Source: Bifidobacterium stellenboschense
GTDB lineage: Bacteria > Actinomycetota > Actinomycetes > Actinomycetales > Bifidobacteriaceae
Assembly: GCF_000741785.1 (NCBI RefSeq)
Contig: NZ_JGZP01000014.1
Location: 1 to 64,000, forward strand
Length of the DNA: 64,000 nucleotides
Reading direction: 5' to 3'
Positions 8,909 to 18,212 of the stretch are shown here, in pieces. Position 1 is the first letter of the stretch. Every line of letters begins with the position of its first letter. The notes below the pieces were generated by a model, which saw only the letters and a list, made by a program, of their open reading frames with translations, was not told where the DNA came from and ran no database searches. The position numbers and the translations under genes were made by a program.

Positions 8909-10833
8909 CGAATATGAGCATTGATAGGGCGGATTTCAAGCGACTGGTCAATCGGATGTCCGGCATGTTCCGAGATTCATTGGGAGGTGGCATCTTGGAA
9001 CGCTTCGAGGACGTCTCGAAGCTTCTGTTCATCAGGATGTATGCAGAGGAACATGGCCTTGAAGGTCAACTTACGGCTAAACGCAACGAGTCGAGGCGGA
9101 CCGTTTACGAGCGGGCCCGGGCGCTATGGGAACAAGTGCTGTCCACAGAGAAGGGTCAGGCTCTTCGCGGGACAAGAGGGACCTTCCCGGAGGACGTAGC
9201 GGCGGTGGTGCGTTGTCTGTCGCTGTTCGATGACGTTCGGTTGACGAATGTCGACGCGGACGTAAAAGGTGCCGCATATGAAGAACTGCTGCGGGACACG
9301 TTCGAGAAGAATGAAAACCAGCAATATTTCACGCCTCGACATCTGATGGAATTCGTTGTGGAAATGGCTTCTCCTGCGCAGGATGATGTGGTGTTGGACC
9401 CGGCTTGCGGCTCGGGTGGATTTCTCATTGGCGCGTTGAACCATGCCGATTGCGATGTGCTGGGTTTGGATGTGGACGACCGTATGACATGGGTGGCGCG
9501 TATCAATGTGCTACTGCATAATGGCGACCCCTACCATATCGAATGCTTGAAAGGGGCGGGTTCGTTAAGTGATATCGATGTGGTGAATCATGCGCTTCGT
9601 GACCGCAAGCCTACGATGATTTTGACCAATCCGCCATTTGGCAGTGATTTGGCTGATGAAGATGTACTGGATACATTCCAAACCGGTAAAGGAAGGAAGA
9701 CCCGTCGCCGTGGCATTCTCTTCATTGAGCGGTGCATCGACCTGTTGGACGAGGGTGGCGTATTGGCTGTTGTCATCGACGACAGTGTGCTCAACCTGCC
9801 GGCCAATCATGATATCCGGGAACTGATGGAAGACCGGTGTGTCATTGATGCGGTCGTCAGCTTGCCGGATGTGACGTTCATGCCGTATTCCACGGCGAAA
9901 TCGTCGGTGGTGCTCTTGCACCGAAAGCATGAAGGCGAAGTGCAGGGGCGTGTGTTCATGGCGGATGCGGAGAATGTGGGCAATCGCCCGAACGGCGATC
10001 CTCTCTACGAGGAGTTCGACGATGCCGAAGGGCGACGTGTGCTGAAAACGGATTTGCCTACAATCCTCGAGGCCTGGAGGCGCTTCAAGCAAGAAGGAGC
10101 TGTGCCACGGTCTTATCTGCCATTGGCGTTTGATACTGTGCTGAATAGTTCTATGGGGCTTCGACTGGATGTCAATAGTCATCATCCGTCATCGAAATTG
10201 GCTCAGACCATGCTCCAACGGTCGCAGGAGCCGGTGCGGCGCTTGTGTGATTTGGTGGAATTCGCCGCTCGCGATATCGATATGTCGGCCGAGGAAGATG
10301 CTGATGCGGTGATTCCGTGGATCGGGCTGGGCGACATCGAAGCGAATACGGGTGATTACGAGGTTTCCAGAATTCCTCGCAAACGCATCAAATCGGCGCC
10401 TCATACGTTCAAGGGCGGAGACGTGCTGATTTCACGTCTTCGTCCGAAGCTGAGGAAAGTCATCCGCATACCCGAGGATGCGGATTCCGGGTATTGCTCA
10501 GCCGAATTGATTGTGCTGCGACAGTTGCCTGAAGCGGAAGCATTGGTCGATATGGATTATCTTTCGGTCATGCTGCGCTCGGATGTGGTATTCGGGCAGA
10601 TGGTTCCTCATATCACTGGAATCGGCCGTCCGCGAGTGGGCGTTCCTATGTTGAAGAACGTCCGCATCCCTGTACCGGCTTTAAGCCGGCAGCGTGAGAT
10701 CGTGGCCCGTTTCCGGGAAGAAGAGCGGAAGAGGCAGGACCTAAAAGCGGAAATCGCGCGTATGCGAATTCGTGAAGAGCAGATGCGCATACACGCATAT
10801 GAGGATTCGCTTAGCGCGGCGTTCGCGGCATAG
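8905..10833 (+). CDS. Fused type I-like N6-adenine methylase and specificity protein (M-S fusion)
   Basis: This is a 642-residue (or 639 from ATG 8914) DNA methyltransferase. Residues 10-130 resemble the HsdM N-terminal helical domain. DPACGSGGF is the AdoMet-binding motif I and NPPFGS the catalytic motif IV of gamma-type N6-adenine methylases. After about residue 430 the sequence becomes a single HsdS-like target-recognition domain (IPWIGLGDIEANTG ... KGGDVLISRLRPKLRKV ... LSRQREIVARF) with a C-terminal helical spacer rich in Arg/Glu. One half-specificity domain per chain predicts a dimer reading a symmetric split site. GC content is clearly below that of neighbours, so transfer is likely. 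No translocase subunit is nearby; the partner is the convergent gene at 10811-11533. Confidence 0.88.
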   Translation: MSNMSIDRADFKRLVNRMSGMFRDSLGGGILERFEDVSKLLFIRMYAEEHGLEGQLTAKRNESRRTVYERARALWEQVLSTEKGQALRGTRGTFPEDVAAVVRCLSLFDDVRLTNVDADVKGAAYEELLRDTFEKNENQQYFTPRHLMEFVVEMASPAQDDVVLDPACGSGGFLIGALNHADCDVLGLDVDDRMTWVARINVLLHNGDPYHIECLKGAGSLSDIDVVNHALRDRKPTMILTNPPFGSDLADEDVLDTFQTGKGRKTRRRGILFIERCIDLLDEGGVLAVVIDDSVLNLPANHDIRELMEDRCVIDAVVSLPDVTFMPYSTAKSSVVLLHRKHEGEVQGRVFMADAENVGNRPNGDPLYEEFDDAEGRRVLKTDLPTILEAWRRFKQEGAVPRSYLPLAFDTVLNSSMGLRLDVNSHHPSSKLAQTMLQRSQEPVRRLCDLVEFAARDIDMSAEEDADAVIPWIGLGDIEANTGDYEVSRIPRKRIKSAPHTFKGGDVLISRLRPKLRKVIRIPEDADSGYCSAELIVLRQLPEAEALVDMDYLSVMLRSDVVFGQMVPHITGIGRPRVGVPMLKNVRIPVPALSRQREIVARFREEERKRQDLKAEIARMRIREEQMRIHAYEDSLSAAFAA

Positions 10834-11533
10834 GCGTGCCGATTCCTTGCGACATGCGCAGCAAATGCGCGATGTCTGGATCAAGGTCGGGCGCGTTCTC
10901 CCGCGTCTTGTGGACGATGCGCCTGACCTTGCCGAAGTTGGTGTCTTTGTTGCCGTTGTTGGTAAGGGGAAGGCCGTTCTCATCGAAGCTGCCGCCGGCA
11001 AGCGTCTGTCGCCGGTCCCTTTCGCGGGCGACGGTTATGCCGCGTAGGAAAACTCCATCCAACAGCTGCGGGCAACGCAACCTCAGTCCGGCAAACTCAC
11101 ATGGTCTGAAATCCCAGACAAGATACAACAGCCAATCTTTATCTCGGTCGATTTGCCCGATTGGGGTATCGTAGCGGGCTGAAGCCTCGTCGCTGGCAAC
11201 ATGAGTGGTTTTGATGTCGATGCGTTTATCAAGCTGCCACGTCGCTCCATCGCGGATGAAGCAATCGGCGAATTGATTGACGGTATTGAAAGTGACGCGT
11301 TGGTCGCCTTCCGTATCGACAGTTAGGTATTCCGCCAGCAATTCGATGACGGAATATTCGATGAGCAAACTGATTCTTGATCTGAATCCGGTCAGAGCGG
11401 AAGGCGCGGTCGGTAGCTCTTCGTTTGGCAATGTGCTCAGCAGCCGTGGCGATACGTCGGAGTTGAATCGGATTTGCAAGGCTTCGAACAGTCCGTTGAG
11501 CCTTCGTGCTTCATCATCGTTGATTTGAGTCAT
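10811..11533 (-). CDS. Candidate type II restriction endonuclease (PD-(D/E)XK-like)
   Basis: This 240-residue protein starts MTQINDDEARRL at 11533; longer in-frame readings continue through non-coding sequence and a neighbouring gene. The segment FADCFIRDGATWQ ... RIDIKTTHV has the Asp ... Asp-x-Lys spacing of PD-(D/E)XK nucleases, and WLLYLVWDF follows as a beta strand. Size and pairing with a type I-like methylase match the AhdI (type IIH) layout, where a small endonuclease partners with M and S. Its 3' end overlaps the methylase gene by 23 bp tail to tail. The function is inferred from context and motif, not from a recognised family. Confidence 0.6.
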   Translation of the reverse strand: MTQINDDEARRLNGLFEALQIRFNSDVSPRLLSTLPNEELPTAPSALTGFRSRISLLIEYSVIELLAEYLTVDTEGDQRVTFNTVNQFADCFIRDGATWQLDKRIDIKTTHVASDEASARYDTPIGQIDRDKDWLLYLVWDFRPCEFAGLRLRCPQLLDGVFLRGITVARERDRRQTLAGGSFDENGLPLTNNGNKDTNFGKVRRIVHKTRENAPDLDPDIAHLLRMSQGIGTPMPRTPR

Positions 11534-11582
11534 GTCTACCAGTATGGCACTGGGGCGAGCGAATTCGCAGGACACTCGGTAG

Positions 11583-12068
11583 ATGCTGTTCAACGCTGAC
11601 GGCAACGGGTCCGGACTGTATCTGTTCATACTGCCATTCCTGGCCGCGCTGCTCGGCGGAAGCGTGTACGCGGACGAGCGGCTCAGCGGCCGTGTCCGGG
11701 CGGTGCTGCCCCGTGAGGGGCGTTCCACGGTGCTGCGCACGTCGATGCTGACCGGAGTGTCGTGGCTGATGGAGCAGATCGTGATGATGGCCGTTTCCGT
11801 GGGGTTGGCGGTGCTGCTGCTCGTGAACTGCGGATTGTCCTTCGGGCAAGTGGCGCCGCCCGTGATCGCATTCTTCGCGTTGGCGAAATGGCTCGTCGAG
11901 CCTTTTGCCGGCAATTGGACCCGTTACGTGTACTACTTCTGGTATCCGATCAGTCCATCGTGGCACATGGTGCTCGTCCAACAGATCGTTCCGTTCTGCG
12001 GATACTGCCTGCTCCTGTTCTGCGCCAACGCCATAGCGTTCTCCCGCACCGACCGACTGGAGGCATAA
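11583..12068 (+). CDS. ABC transporter permease, probably N-terminally truncated
   Basis: This 161-residue membrane protein has four or so helices (LFILPFLAALLGGSV, IVMMAVSVGLAVLLLV, PVIAFFALAKWLVEP and a C-terminal helix near IVPFCGYCLLLFCANAIAF). YADERLSGRVRAVLPREGR is typical of the first cytoplasmic loop of ABC-2 permeases, which normally lies 60-80 residues in. An in-frame TAG immediately precedes the ATG and no good ribosome site exists. The 5' part was therefore probably lost when the restriction cassette entered. It is followed 3 bp later by another membrane gene and then an ATPase, so the trio formed one exporter. It may be a pseudogene. Confidence 0.65.
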   Translation: MLFNADGNGSGLYLFILPFLAALLGGSVYADERLSGRVRAVLPREGRSTVLRTSMLTGVSWLMEQIVMMAVSVGLAVLLLVNCGLSFGQVAPPVIAFFALAKWLVEPFAGNWTRYVYYFWYPISPSWHMVLVQQIVPFCGYCLLLFCANAIAFSRTDRLEA

Positions 12069-12071
12069 ACC

Positions 12072-12725
12072 ATGCACGCCTTTCGCGCTGCCGTCCCGCA
12101 CCTCACCGGCCACATTGGACCGCGGCTCCTCCTCATTGCCATCTACGCGGCGGTCTTCTACCAGTTCTTCTGGAGCGTGCCCCACGCGGGCGTGTTCATC
12201 GGCATGGTGCGTCCGCTCAACCCCGGCGAGACGATGGACATCTCCGCATGCGTCTACCCGATCGCCTACATGCTCTTCGGCCTGGGACTGCAACTGGAAC
12301 AGCCGTCGCGGTACCTGTGCGTCCCCGACTACCTCGTCTACGTGCGCAAGCCGCGAGGGCTGGCCCACTATCTTCGCTACCTCGCCGTCATAACCGCATA
12401 CTGCATCGCGTACACGCTGCCGCAGACGCTCATCACCGCATGGCTCCTCCCGGAAGTGGACCGGGGCGAACTGACACGCACCTCCATCGGTGCCGCGCTG
12501 ATTCTCATCGCTTTGACGCTCATCGTCAACCTTGCCTACTTGGCGGACATGCGCGGCATCGGCTACGGCATGGCGTGCCTCGTCTATCTGCTTTCCATCG
12601 CCTTGCCTCCGGTCAGACAGGCGCTCGGCCACGCCACTGCCGGCGGGTTCGGCGCAGCGGCATGCCTCATCGGCGTACTGGTCTGTGCGAACTGGCTCGC
12701 GTTCGAGCACGTGCCCATACGCTGA
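12072..12725 (+). CDS. Multi-pass membrane protein of an ABC export operon
   Basis: This 217-residue protein has about six hydrophobic helices, including LLLIAIYAAVFYQFFWSV, PIAYMLFGLGLQL, YLAVITAYCIAYTLPQTLITAWLL, AALILIALTLIVNLAYLA and the C-terminal AAACLIGVLVCANWLAF. No cofactor or catalytic motif is visible. It starts 3 bp after the truncated permease and precedes the ATP-binding gene by 77 bp, so it is probably a second permease subunit. The substrate is unknown. Confidence 0.65.
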   Translation: MHAFRAAVPHLTGHIGPRLLLIAIYAAVFYQFFWSVPHAGVFIGMVRPLNPGETMDISACVYPIAYMLFGLGLQLEQPSRYLCVPDYLVYVRKPRGLAHYLRYLAVITAYCIAYTLPQTLITAWLLPEVDRGELTRTSIGAALILIALTLIVNLAYLADMRGIGYGMACLVYLLSIALPPVRQALGHATAGGFGAAACLIGVLVCANWLAFEHVPIR

Positions 12726-12802
12726 CCGAGCCTCCGGAACGCGACCGAGATCAAATAACCATCATCGTTTTTCATTCATCGACACAGCAAAGGAGCGACG
12801 AC

Positions 12803-13444
12803 ATGACCACCCACGTGACCGTCACCGACTACAGCAAGACCATCAAAGGCAAGCCCGTACTGCGCGGCGTCAACGCGGCGTTCGAGCACGGCCGCATCTA
12901 CGGCATCGTCGGCCCCAACGGATCAGGCAAGACCATGCTGCTGCGCGCCATCTGCGGATTCATCCGACCGGATCGCGGGCATGTGGAAATCAACGGGCAG
13001 CGCGTGGAATTCAACCGGCGACTGCCGGAACCCGTGGGCGTGGTCATCGAGAACCCCGGATTCGTGAACAGTGAAACCGCCATGCAGAACCTGCGCTATC
13101 TCGCGGGCATCAACCACGCGTACGACGGACGGGAAACGCAACGGCTGCTCCGGGTCTTCGGCTTGGAGGAACACCGCGACGAGAAAGTCGGCTCCTACTC
13201 GCTGGGCATGCGGCAGAAGCTCGGCGTGATCCAAGCGCTTATGGAACACCAGCCGCTCGTGCTTCTTGACGAGCCGACCAACGGTTTGGACGAACGTTCC
13301 GTGGAGGTGTTCCTGGAGGAGATGCTGCGCCAGCGCGAGCAGGGGCGCACCATCATCATCGCCAGTCACCACAGCGACGAACTTAATCGGATCGCCGACG
13401 TGCTGTACGCCATGGGCGACGGTGAGCTGCGGCCGAAAGCGTAG
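12803..13444 (+). CDS. ABC transporter ATP-binding protein
   Basis: This 213-residue nucleotide-binding subunit has Walker A GPNGSGKT (about residue 37), Q-loop region IENPGF, signature SLGMRQKLG, Walker B LVLLDEPTNGLD and the H-loop residue in IIASHH. The CcmA/lantibiotic-exporter style and short length fit ABC-2 exporters. ATG 12803 has AGGAG 8 nt upstream. It is the last gene of the three-gene exporter operon. If the first permease is truly broken, this ATPase may be orphaned. Confidence 0.9.
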   Translation: MTTHVTVTDYSKTIKGKPVLRGVNAAFEHGRIYGIVGPNGSGKTMLLRAICGFIRPDRGHVEINGQRVEFNRRLPEPVGVVIENPGFVNSETAMQNLRYLAGINHAYDGRETQRLLRVFGLEEHRDEKVGSYSLGMRQKLGVIQALMEHQPLVLLDEPTNGLDERSVEVFLEEMLRQREQGRTIIIASHHSDELNRIADVLYAMGDGELRPKA

Positions 13445-13498
13445 AGAACCGGGGTGCCAGCGGGGTGCCGGCGGGGCGGTGAGGGGCGGTGGCTGGAA

Positions 13499-13579
13499 GT
13501 TGAGCGAGGGCAGCTCAAGATTTGTGACGATGTCGGGAATAAAACTTGCGTGATGGAAGTTGAGTGGTGTAGGCTCAAG
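13499..13579. promoter_or_regulatory. Two HAIR operators (HspR binding sites) upstream of dnaK
   Basis: Two sites match the HAIR consensus CTTGAGT-N7-ACTCAAG: TTGAG-N9-CTCAA at 13499-13519 and again at 13559-13579. They are exactly 60 bp apart, both 110-190 bp before dnaK. HAIR elements bind the MerR-type repressor HspR, which is encoded at the end of this same operon, giving an autoregulated heat-shock circuit. Confidence 0.9.
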
Positions 13580-13691
13580 TTTTGGAAAGGCTGAAGGGCC
13601 GGTCCGGAACCGACGGAAGGAATCCGCGGCTGCGGCGTCCGGAACCTGAGCGAAGAACGTAAGAACGAAACAGAACAAAGGAGCACACATT

Positions 13692-15575
13692 ATGGCACGT
13701 GCAGTTGGCATCGATCTGGGAACCACGAATTCCTGCATCGCCACGCTTGAAGGCGGCGAGCCCACCGTCATCGTCAACGCCGAAGGCGCGCGCACCACGC
13801 CGTCCGTGGTCGCGTTCTCCAAGTCCGGCGAGATCCTCGTCGGCGAGGTCGCGAAGCGTCAGGCCGTCACCAACGTGGAGCGCACCATCTCCTCCGTCAA
13901 GCGTCACATGGGCACCGACTGGACCGTCGAGATCGACGGCAAGAAGTGGACCCCGCAGGAGATTTCCGCGCAGATTCTGATGAAGCTGAAGAGGGATGCC
14001 GAAGCCTACCTCGGCGAGCCGGTCACCGACGCCGTCATCACCTGCCCGGCGTACTTCAACGACGCCCAGCGTCAGGCCACCAAGGATGCCGGCAAGATCG
14101 CCGGCCTGAATGTCCTGCGCATCATCAACGAGCCGACCGCGGCCGCGCTGGCCTACGGCCTTGAGAAGGGCAAGGAGGACGAGCGCATCCTGGTCTTCGA
14201 CCTCGGCGGTGGCACCTTCGATGTCTCCCTGCTGGAGATCGGCAAGGACGAGGACGGCTTCTCCACCATCCAGGTGCAGGCCACCAACGGCGACAACCAC
14301 CTCGGCGGCGACGATTGGGATCAGAAGATCATCGACTGGCTGGTCACGGAAGTCAAGAACAAGTACGGCATCGACCTGAGCAAGGACAAGATCGCCCTGC
14401 AGCGTCTGAAGGAAGCCGCGGAGCAGGCCAAGAAGGAGCTCTCCTCCTCGACCTCCACCTCCATCTCCATGCAGTACCTCGCCATGACGCCCGACGGCAC
14501 CCCGGTCCACCTCGACGAGACGCTGACCCGCGCCCACTTTGAGGAGATGACCTCCGACCTGCTCGGCCGCTGCCGCACGCCGTTCAACAACGTGCTGCGC
14601 GACGCGAACATCTCCGTCGGTCAGATCGACCACGTGGTGCTCGTCGGTGGTTCCACCCGTATGCCGGCCGTCAAGGAGCTCGTCAAGGAGCTCACCGGCG
14701 GCAAGGAAGCGAACCAGTCCGTCAACCCGGATGAGGTCGTCGCCGTCGGCGCCGCCGTGCAGTCCGGTGTCATCAAGGGCGACCGCAAGGACGTCCTGCT
14801 CATCGACGTGACCCCGCTCTCCCTCGGCATCGAGACCAAGGGCGGCATCATGACCAAGCTCATCGACCGCAACACCGCCATCCCGACCAAGCGTTCCGAG
14901 GTGTTCTCCACCGCCGAGGACAACCAGCCGTCCGTGCTGATTCAGGTCTACCAGGGCGAGCGTGAGTTCGCGCGCGACAACAAGCCGCTGGGCACCTTCG
15001 AGCTGACCGGCATCGCGCCGGCCCCGCGTGGCGTCCCGCAGATCGAGGTCACCTTCGATATCGACGCCAACGGCATCGTGCACGTGTCCGCCAAGGACAA
15101 GGGCACCGGCAAGGAGCAGTCGATGACCATCACCGGCGGTTCCGGCCTGCCGAAGGACGAGATCGACCGCATGGTCAAGGAGGCCGAAGCCCACGAGGCC
15201 GAGGACAAGAAGCGCAAGGAGGACGCCGAGACCCGCAACCAGGCCGAGTCGTTCGCCTACCAGACCGAGAAGCTCGTCGCCGACAACAAGGACAAGCTCT
15301 CCGATGAGGTCGCGAACGAGGTCACCGAGAAGGTCAACGCCCTCAAGGAAGCCCTCAAGGGCGACGACATCGAGAAGGTCAAGACCGCTCAGACCGAGCT
15401 GATGACCTCCGCCCAGAAGATCGGCCAGGCCCTCTACGCCCAGCAGGGCGCGGCGGATGCCGCCGGTGCGGCCGGCGCTGCCGGTGCCGCGGGCGCCGGT
15501 CCCGCCTCCAACGGCGGTGACGACGACGTGGTGGACGCCGAGGTCGTGGACGACGACGACAAGGACAACAAGTAA
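13692..15575 (+). CDS. dnaK: Chaperone DnaK (Hsp70)
   Basis: This 627-residue cytoplasmic ATP-dependent chaperone has the canonical N-terminus [12 protein letters not shown]. Other Hsp70 signatures are [14 protein letters not shown], the phosphate-loop [16 protein letters not shown] and the linker [14 protein letters not shown] ahead of the substrate-binding domain. It ends in a Gly/Ala-rich stretch and an Asp/Glu tail ([11 protein letters not shown]), typical of actinobacterial DnaK. AAAGGAG precedes ATG 13692. It is the first gene of dnaK-grpE-dnaJ-hspR, controlled by the two upstream HAIR sites. Confidence 0.98.
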   Translation: MARAVGIDLGTTNSCIATLEGGEPTVIVNAEGARTTPSVVAFSKSGEILVGEVAKRQAVTNVERTISSVKRHMGTDWTVEIDGKKWTPQEISAQILMKLKRDAEAYLGEPVTDAVITCPAYFNDAQRQATKDAGKIAGLNVLRIINEPTAAALAYGLEKGKEDERILVFDLGGGTFDVSLLEIGKDEDGFSTIQVQATNGDNHLGGDDWDQKIIDWLVTEVKNKYGIDLSKDKIALQRLKEAAEQAKKELSSSTSTSISMQYLAMTPDGTPVHLDETLTRAHFEEMTSDLLGRCRTPFNNVLRDANISVGQIDHVVLVGGSTRMPAVKELVKELTGGKEANQSVNPDEVVAVGAAVQSGVIKGDRKDVLLIDVTPLSLGIETKGGIMTKLIDRNTAIPTKRSEVFSTAEDNQPSVLIQVYQGEREFARDNKPLGTFELTGIAPAPRGVPQIEVTFDIDANGIVHVSAKDKGTGKEQSMTITGGSGLPKDEIDRMVKEAEAHEAEDKKRKEDAETRNQAESFAYQTEKLVADNKDKLSDEVANEVTEKVNALKEALKGDDIEKVKTAQTELMTSAQKIGQALYAQQGAADAAGAAGAAGAAGAGPASNGGDDDVVDAEVVDDDDKDNK

Positions 15576-15586
15576 GGTCCCGTCCG

Positions 15587-16279
15587 ATGGCTGAGTTCAA
15601 CAAGGACGACTACCTGAACGACCTGCCCGACGCCGACGACGCCCGCGAGGCTGGCTCGTCGGCTCCGGCCGACACCCCCGCCGACGCGGCCGCCGCCCAG
15701 AGCGGCACCGCCCCGGCGGGCGATGCCGCCAAGACCGACGCATCGCAGACCGAAGGCCAGACCGGCGACGCCAAGGCCGAAACCGCCTCCGCGGATGACG
15801 CGAAGGATGGCAAGTCCGGCGACAAGGACTCCTCCGACACCCTGACCCCGCTGGGCCAGGCCAAGAAGGAGGCCGCCGACTACCTCGAGGCGCTGCAGCG
15901 CGAGCGCGCGGAGTTCATCAACTACCGCAACCGCGCCAAGAAGGAGCAGGAACGCTTCCGCCAGCACGGCATCATCGACGTGCTCACCGCGCTGCTGCCC
16001 GCGCTCGACGACATCGACCGCATCCGCGCCAACAGCGAGATGGACGACTCCTTCAAGGCCGTCGCCGCGAAGATCGACAAGGCGTTCGAGAAGTTCGGTG
16101 TCGAGAAGTTCGGCGAGGCCGGCGAGGAGTTCGACCCGACCAAGCACGACGCCATCCTCCACAAGCCGGACGCCACGGCCGAGAAGGACACCGTCGACAC
16201 CGTGGTGGAGGCCGGCTACCGCATCGGAGACCGCGTGATCCGCGCTGCCCGCGTCGTCGTCGCCTCCCCGCACAACTGA
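15587..16279 (+). CDS. grpE: Nucleotide exchange factor GrpE
   Basis: This 230-residue DnaK co-chaperone has a low-complexity Ala/Asp/Gly-rich N-terminus (residues 10-85). The GrpE coiled coil follows (AADYLEALQRERAEFINYRNRAKKEQERFRQHG), then the beta domain ending EFDPTKHDAILHK and YRIGDRVIRAARVVVAS. It starts 11 bp after dnaK, with GTCCGATGG context and no strong separate ribosome site, consistent with coupled translation. It speeds ADP release from DnaK. Confidence 0.97.
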   Translation: MAEFNKDDYLNDLPDADDAREAGSSAPADTPADAAAAQSGTAPAGDAAKTDASQTEGQTGDAKAETASADDAKDGKSGDKDSSDTLTPLGQAKKEAADYLEALQRERAEFINYRNRAKKEQERFRQHGIIDVLTALLPALDDIDRIRANSEMDDSFKAVAAKIDKAFEKFGVEKFGEAGEEFDPTKHDAILHKPDATAEKDTVDTVVEAGYRIGDRVIRAARVVVASPHN

Positions 16280-16341
16280 TTGCGGACGCCCTGCGGAGCG
16301 ACGGTGTTCTCGTCGTCTCTCCACAGGGCGGACGGCGTTTC

Positions 16342-16451
16342 CCGCTGCTCCCGCTGGCGGGAGCTGGCAGCCGAAGGCTGACTGAGGGTGGTTCCGGTTG
16401 AAAGACCACCCTCAGTCTCGCTTCGCTCGACAGCTCCCGCCAGCGGGAGCG
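16342..16451. repeat. Large palindromic element between grpE and dnaJ
   Basis: A unit containing GCTCCCGCTGGCGGGAGCTGG and ACTGAGGGTGGT is followed after about 12 bp by its inverted copy (ACCACCCTCAGT ... GCTCCCGCCAGCGGGAGC). Together they can form a hairpin of roughly 110 nt. It may attenuate or process the operon mRNA. It belongs to the same REP-like family as the copies near 0.8 and 21.7 kb. Confidence 0.75.
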
Positions 16452-16518
16452 GTAATATCGAGCCTTTATACAGACTTCAATACGTACATACAAGACTTCA
16501 ACACGAAAGGAGACATGA

Positions 16519-17547
16519 ATGGCTGAGAACGAATGGCTGAGCAAAGACTTCTACAAGGTCCTTGGTGTCTCCAAGGACGCCACCGACGCCGAAATCACCA
16601 AGGCGTACCGCAAGCTGGCGCGCAAATACCACCCCGACCTCAACAAGACCAAGGAGGCCGAGGAGAAGTTCAAGGACATCTCCGAAGCCTACGACGTGCT
16701 GAGCAACAAGGACTCGCGCCAGAAGTACGATGCGATCCGCCAGTTCGGCATGGGCGGCGCCCGCTTCGCCGGCGGCTCCGGCCAGGGCGGCTTCGACGCC
16801 TCCGGATTCTCCGACATCTTCGGTTCGATGTTCGGCGGCGGCGCGGGCATGGGCGGCAACGGCTCCCGCATCCGCTTCTCCACGTCCGGCGGCGGCAACC
16901 CGAACCTCAACGACATCTTCTCGATGTTCGGCGGCGCAGCCGGCGCCGGCGCGCAGGGCGGCTCGCCCTACGGCGCGTACGGTGACTCCGGCGCGTACGG
17001 CGGCTACGAGGAGACCCCGCAGCCCAAGCAGGGCAAGGACCGCAACTCGAAGATCAGCCTGACGCTGCGTCAGGCCGCCAAGGGCGCGACCGTGTCCCTG
17101 TCCGTGGACGGCTCCAAGTTCAAGACGCACATCCCCGCCGGCGTGAAGGACGGTCAGAAGATCCGTCTGGCCGGCAAGGGCCATGCAGGCGTCAACGGAG
17201 GCAAGCACGGCGACCTGTACCTGCAGGTCAACGTGAAGCCCGACTCCAAGTTCACGATGCGCGGCCACGACCTCGTCATGGACCTGCCCGTGAGCGTCGC
17301 CGAAGCCGTCGCCGGCGCGAAGGTCGAGGCGAAGGACATCGACGGCGAGACCGTCACGTTCAAGGTGCCCGCCGGCTCGTCCAGCGGCGCCGAAGTGCGG
17401 GTCTCCGGCAAGGGCGTGCAGTCCGGCAACACCCCGGGCGACCTCGTCGGCCGTGTGATGATTCAGGTGCCCGCCAAGCCGGGCCTTGGAGTCAAGCACG
17501 CCGCCAAGGAGTTCGACAAGGCCGCCGGCGACTACATCCCGCGGTGA
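16519..17547 (+). CDS. dnaJ: DnaJ-type chaperone without zinc finger
   Basis: This 342-residue J-protein has a J domain at residues 8-72 with the essential His-Pro-Asp in KYHPDL. A long Gly/Ser/Phe-rich linker (about 78-170) and two C-terminal substrate-binding domains (from about 175) follow. The CxxCxGxG zinc repeats of type A DnaJ are absent, making it a type B (CbpA-like) protein as in other actinobacterial dnaK operons. AAAGGAGAC precedes the ATG. The 239-bp gap after grpE, with its palindrome and an AT-rich stretch, may carry an internal promoter. It stimulates DnaK ATPase. Confidence 0.96.
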   Translation: MAENEWLSKDFYKVLGVSKDATDAEITKAYRKLARKYHPDLNKTKEAEEKFKDISEAYDVLSNKDSRQKYDAIRQFGMGGARFAGGSGQGGFDASGFSDIFGSMFGGGAGMGGNGSRIRFSTSGGGNPNLNDIFSMFGGAAGAGAQGGSPYGAYGDSGAYGGYEETPQPKQGKDRNSKISLTLRQAAKGATVSLSVDGSKFKTHIPAGVKDGQKIRLAGKGHAGVNGGKHGDLYLQVNVKPDSKFTMRGHDLVMDLPVSVAEAVAGAKVEAKDIDGETVTFKVPAGSSSGAEVRVSGKGVQSGNTPGDLVGRVMIQVPAKPGLGVKHAAKEFDKAAGDYIPR

Positions 17548-17569
17548 GCCGGTTGTCAGGAGGTGAATG

Positions 17570-18124
17570 ATGGCGAGGATCGCCCGTGAGGTGCGCCAGT
17601 TGTATGCGATGTGCGCGGCGGCGATCGTGCTCGGCCGCGCCGATCTCGACGGTGCCGACGACGCCGGCTTCGACCTCGATCTGGCGGTGTTCACCGTCGG
17701 TCAGGCGGCGGAGATCGCCGACATCCACCCGCAGACCCTGCGCCAGTACGACCGCGTCGGCCTGGTCACGCCGCAGCGCACGGAGGGCGGTGCCCGCCGC
17801 TACTGCCTGCGCGACATCGACCGCCTCGTGCAGGCGCAGCGGCTGAGCCAGTCGGAGGGCATCAACCTGGCCGGCATCACCCGCATCCTCACGTTGCAGG
17901 AGGAGAACCGCCAGCTGCGCCGTCAGGTCAGGCGGCTTCAGTCGGCCGGCGAGGAGAGCGTGTTCGCGGCCGGCCGCGACGGCGACATCATCGAAATGCA
18001 GCGGTCCAACAGCGCACGCATGTGGCGTCGCGCGATCCGCACGCAGACGCGCGAACTGCCCGGTCGCCCGCATCGTCGCGTCGACGCCGACCCCGATTCC
18101 AAATCGATCGTGCTGTGGCGCTGA
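17570..18124 (+). CDS. hspR: Heat-shock repressor HspR (MerR family)
   Basis: This is a 184-residue MerR-type regulator. The winged helix motif VFTVGQAAEIADIHPQTLRQYDRVGLVTPQRTEGGARRYCLRDIDRL lies near residues 40-90. EGINLAGITRIL and a Leu/Arg-rich helix (EENRQLRRQVRRL) follow for dimerisation. This matches HspR, which binds HAIR sites together with DnaK. The tandem ATGATG offers 17567 or 17570; AGGAGG spacing favours 17570. It has a longer N-terminus (about 38 residues) than minimal HspR. It is last in the dnaK operon and closes the feedback loop. Confidence 0.92.
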   Translation: MARIAREVRQLYAMCAAAIVLGRADLDGADDAGFDLDLAVFTVGQAAEIADIHPQTLRQYDRVGLVTPQRTEGGARRYCLRDIDRLVQAQRLSQSEGINLAGITRILTLQEENRQLRRQVRRLQSAGEESVFAAGRDGDIIEMQRSNSARMWRRAIRTQTRELPGRPHRRVDADPDSKSIVLWR

Positions 18125-18134
18125 AACGCGCACG

Positions 18135-18178
18135 AAACGGCCTCGCGCCACGTCAGTCGACGTGACGCGAGGCCGTTT
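18135..18178 (+). terminator. Terminator of the dnaK operon
   Basis: The stem AAACGGCCTCGCG(C) / CGCGAGGCCGTTT has an inner palindrome ACGTCAGTCGACGT. It lies 10 nt after hspR. A second hairpin (GTCTGCCGCG / CGCGGCAGAC, 18181-18208) follows. Confidence 0.85.
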
Positions 18179-18212
18179 GCGTCTGCCGCGTTTCACGCCG
18201 CGGCAGACGCGC

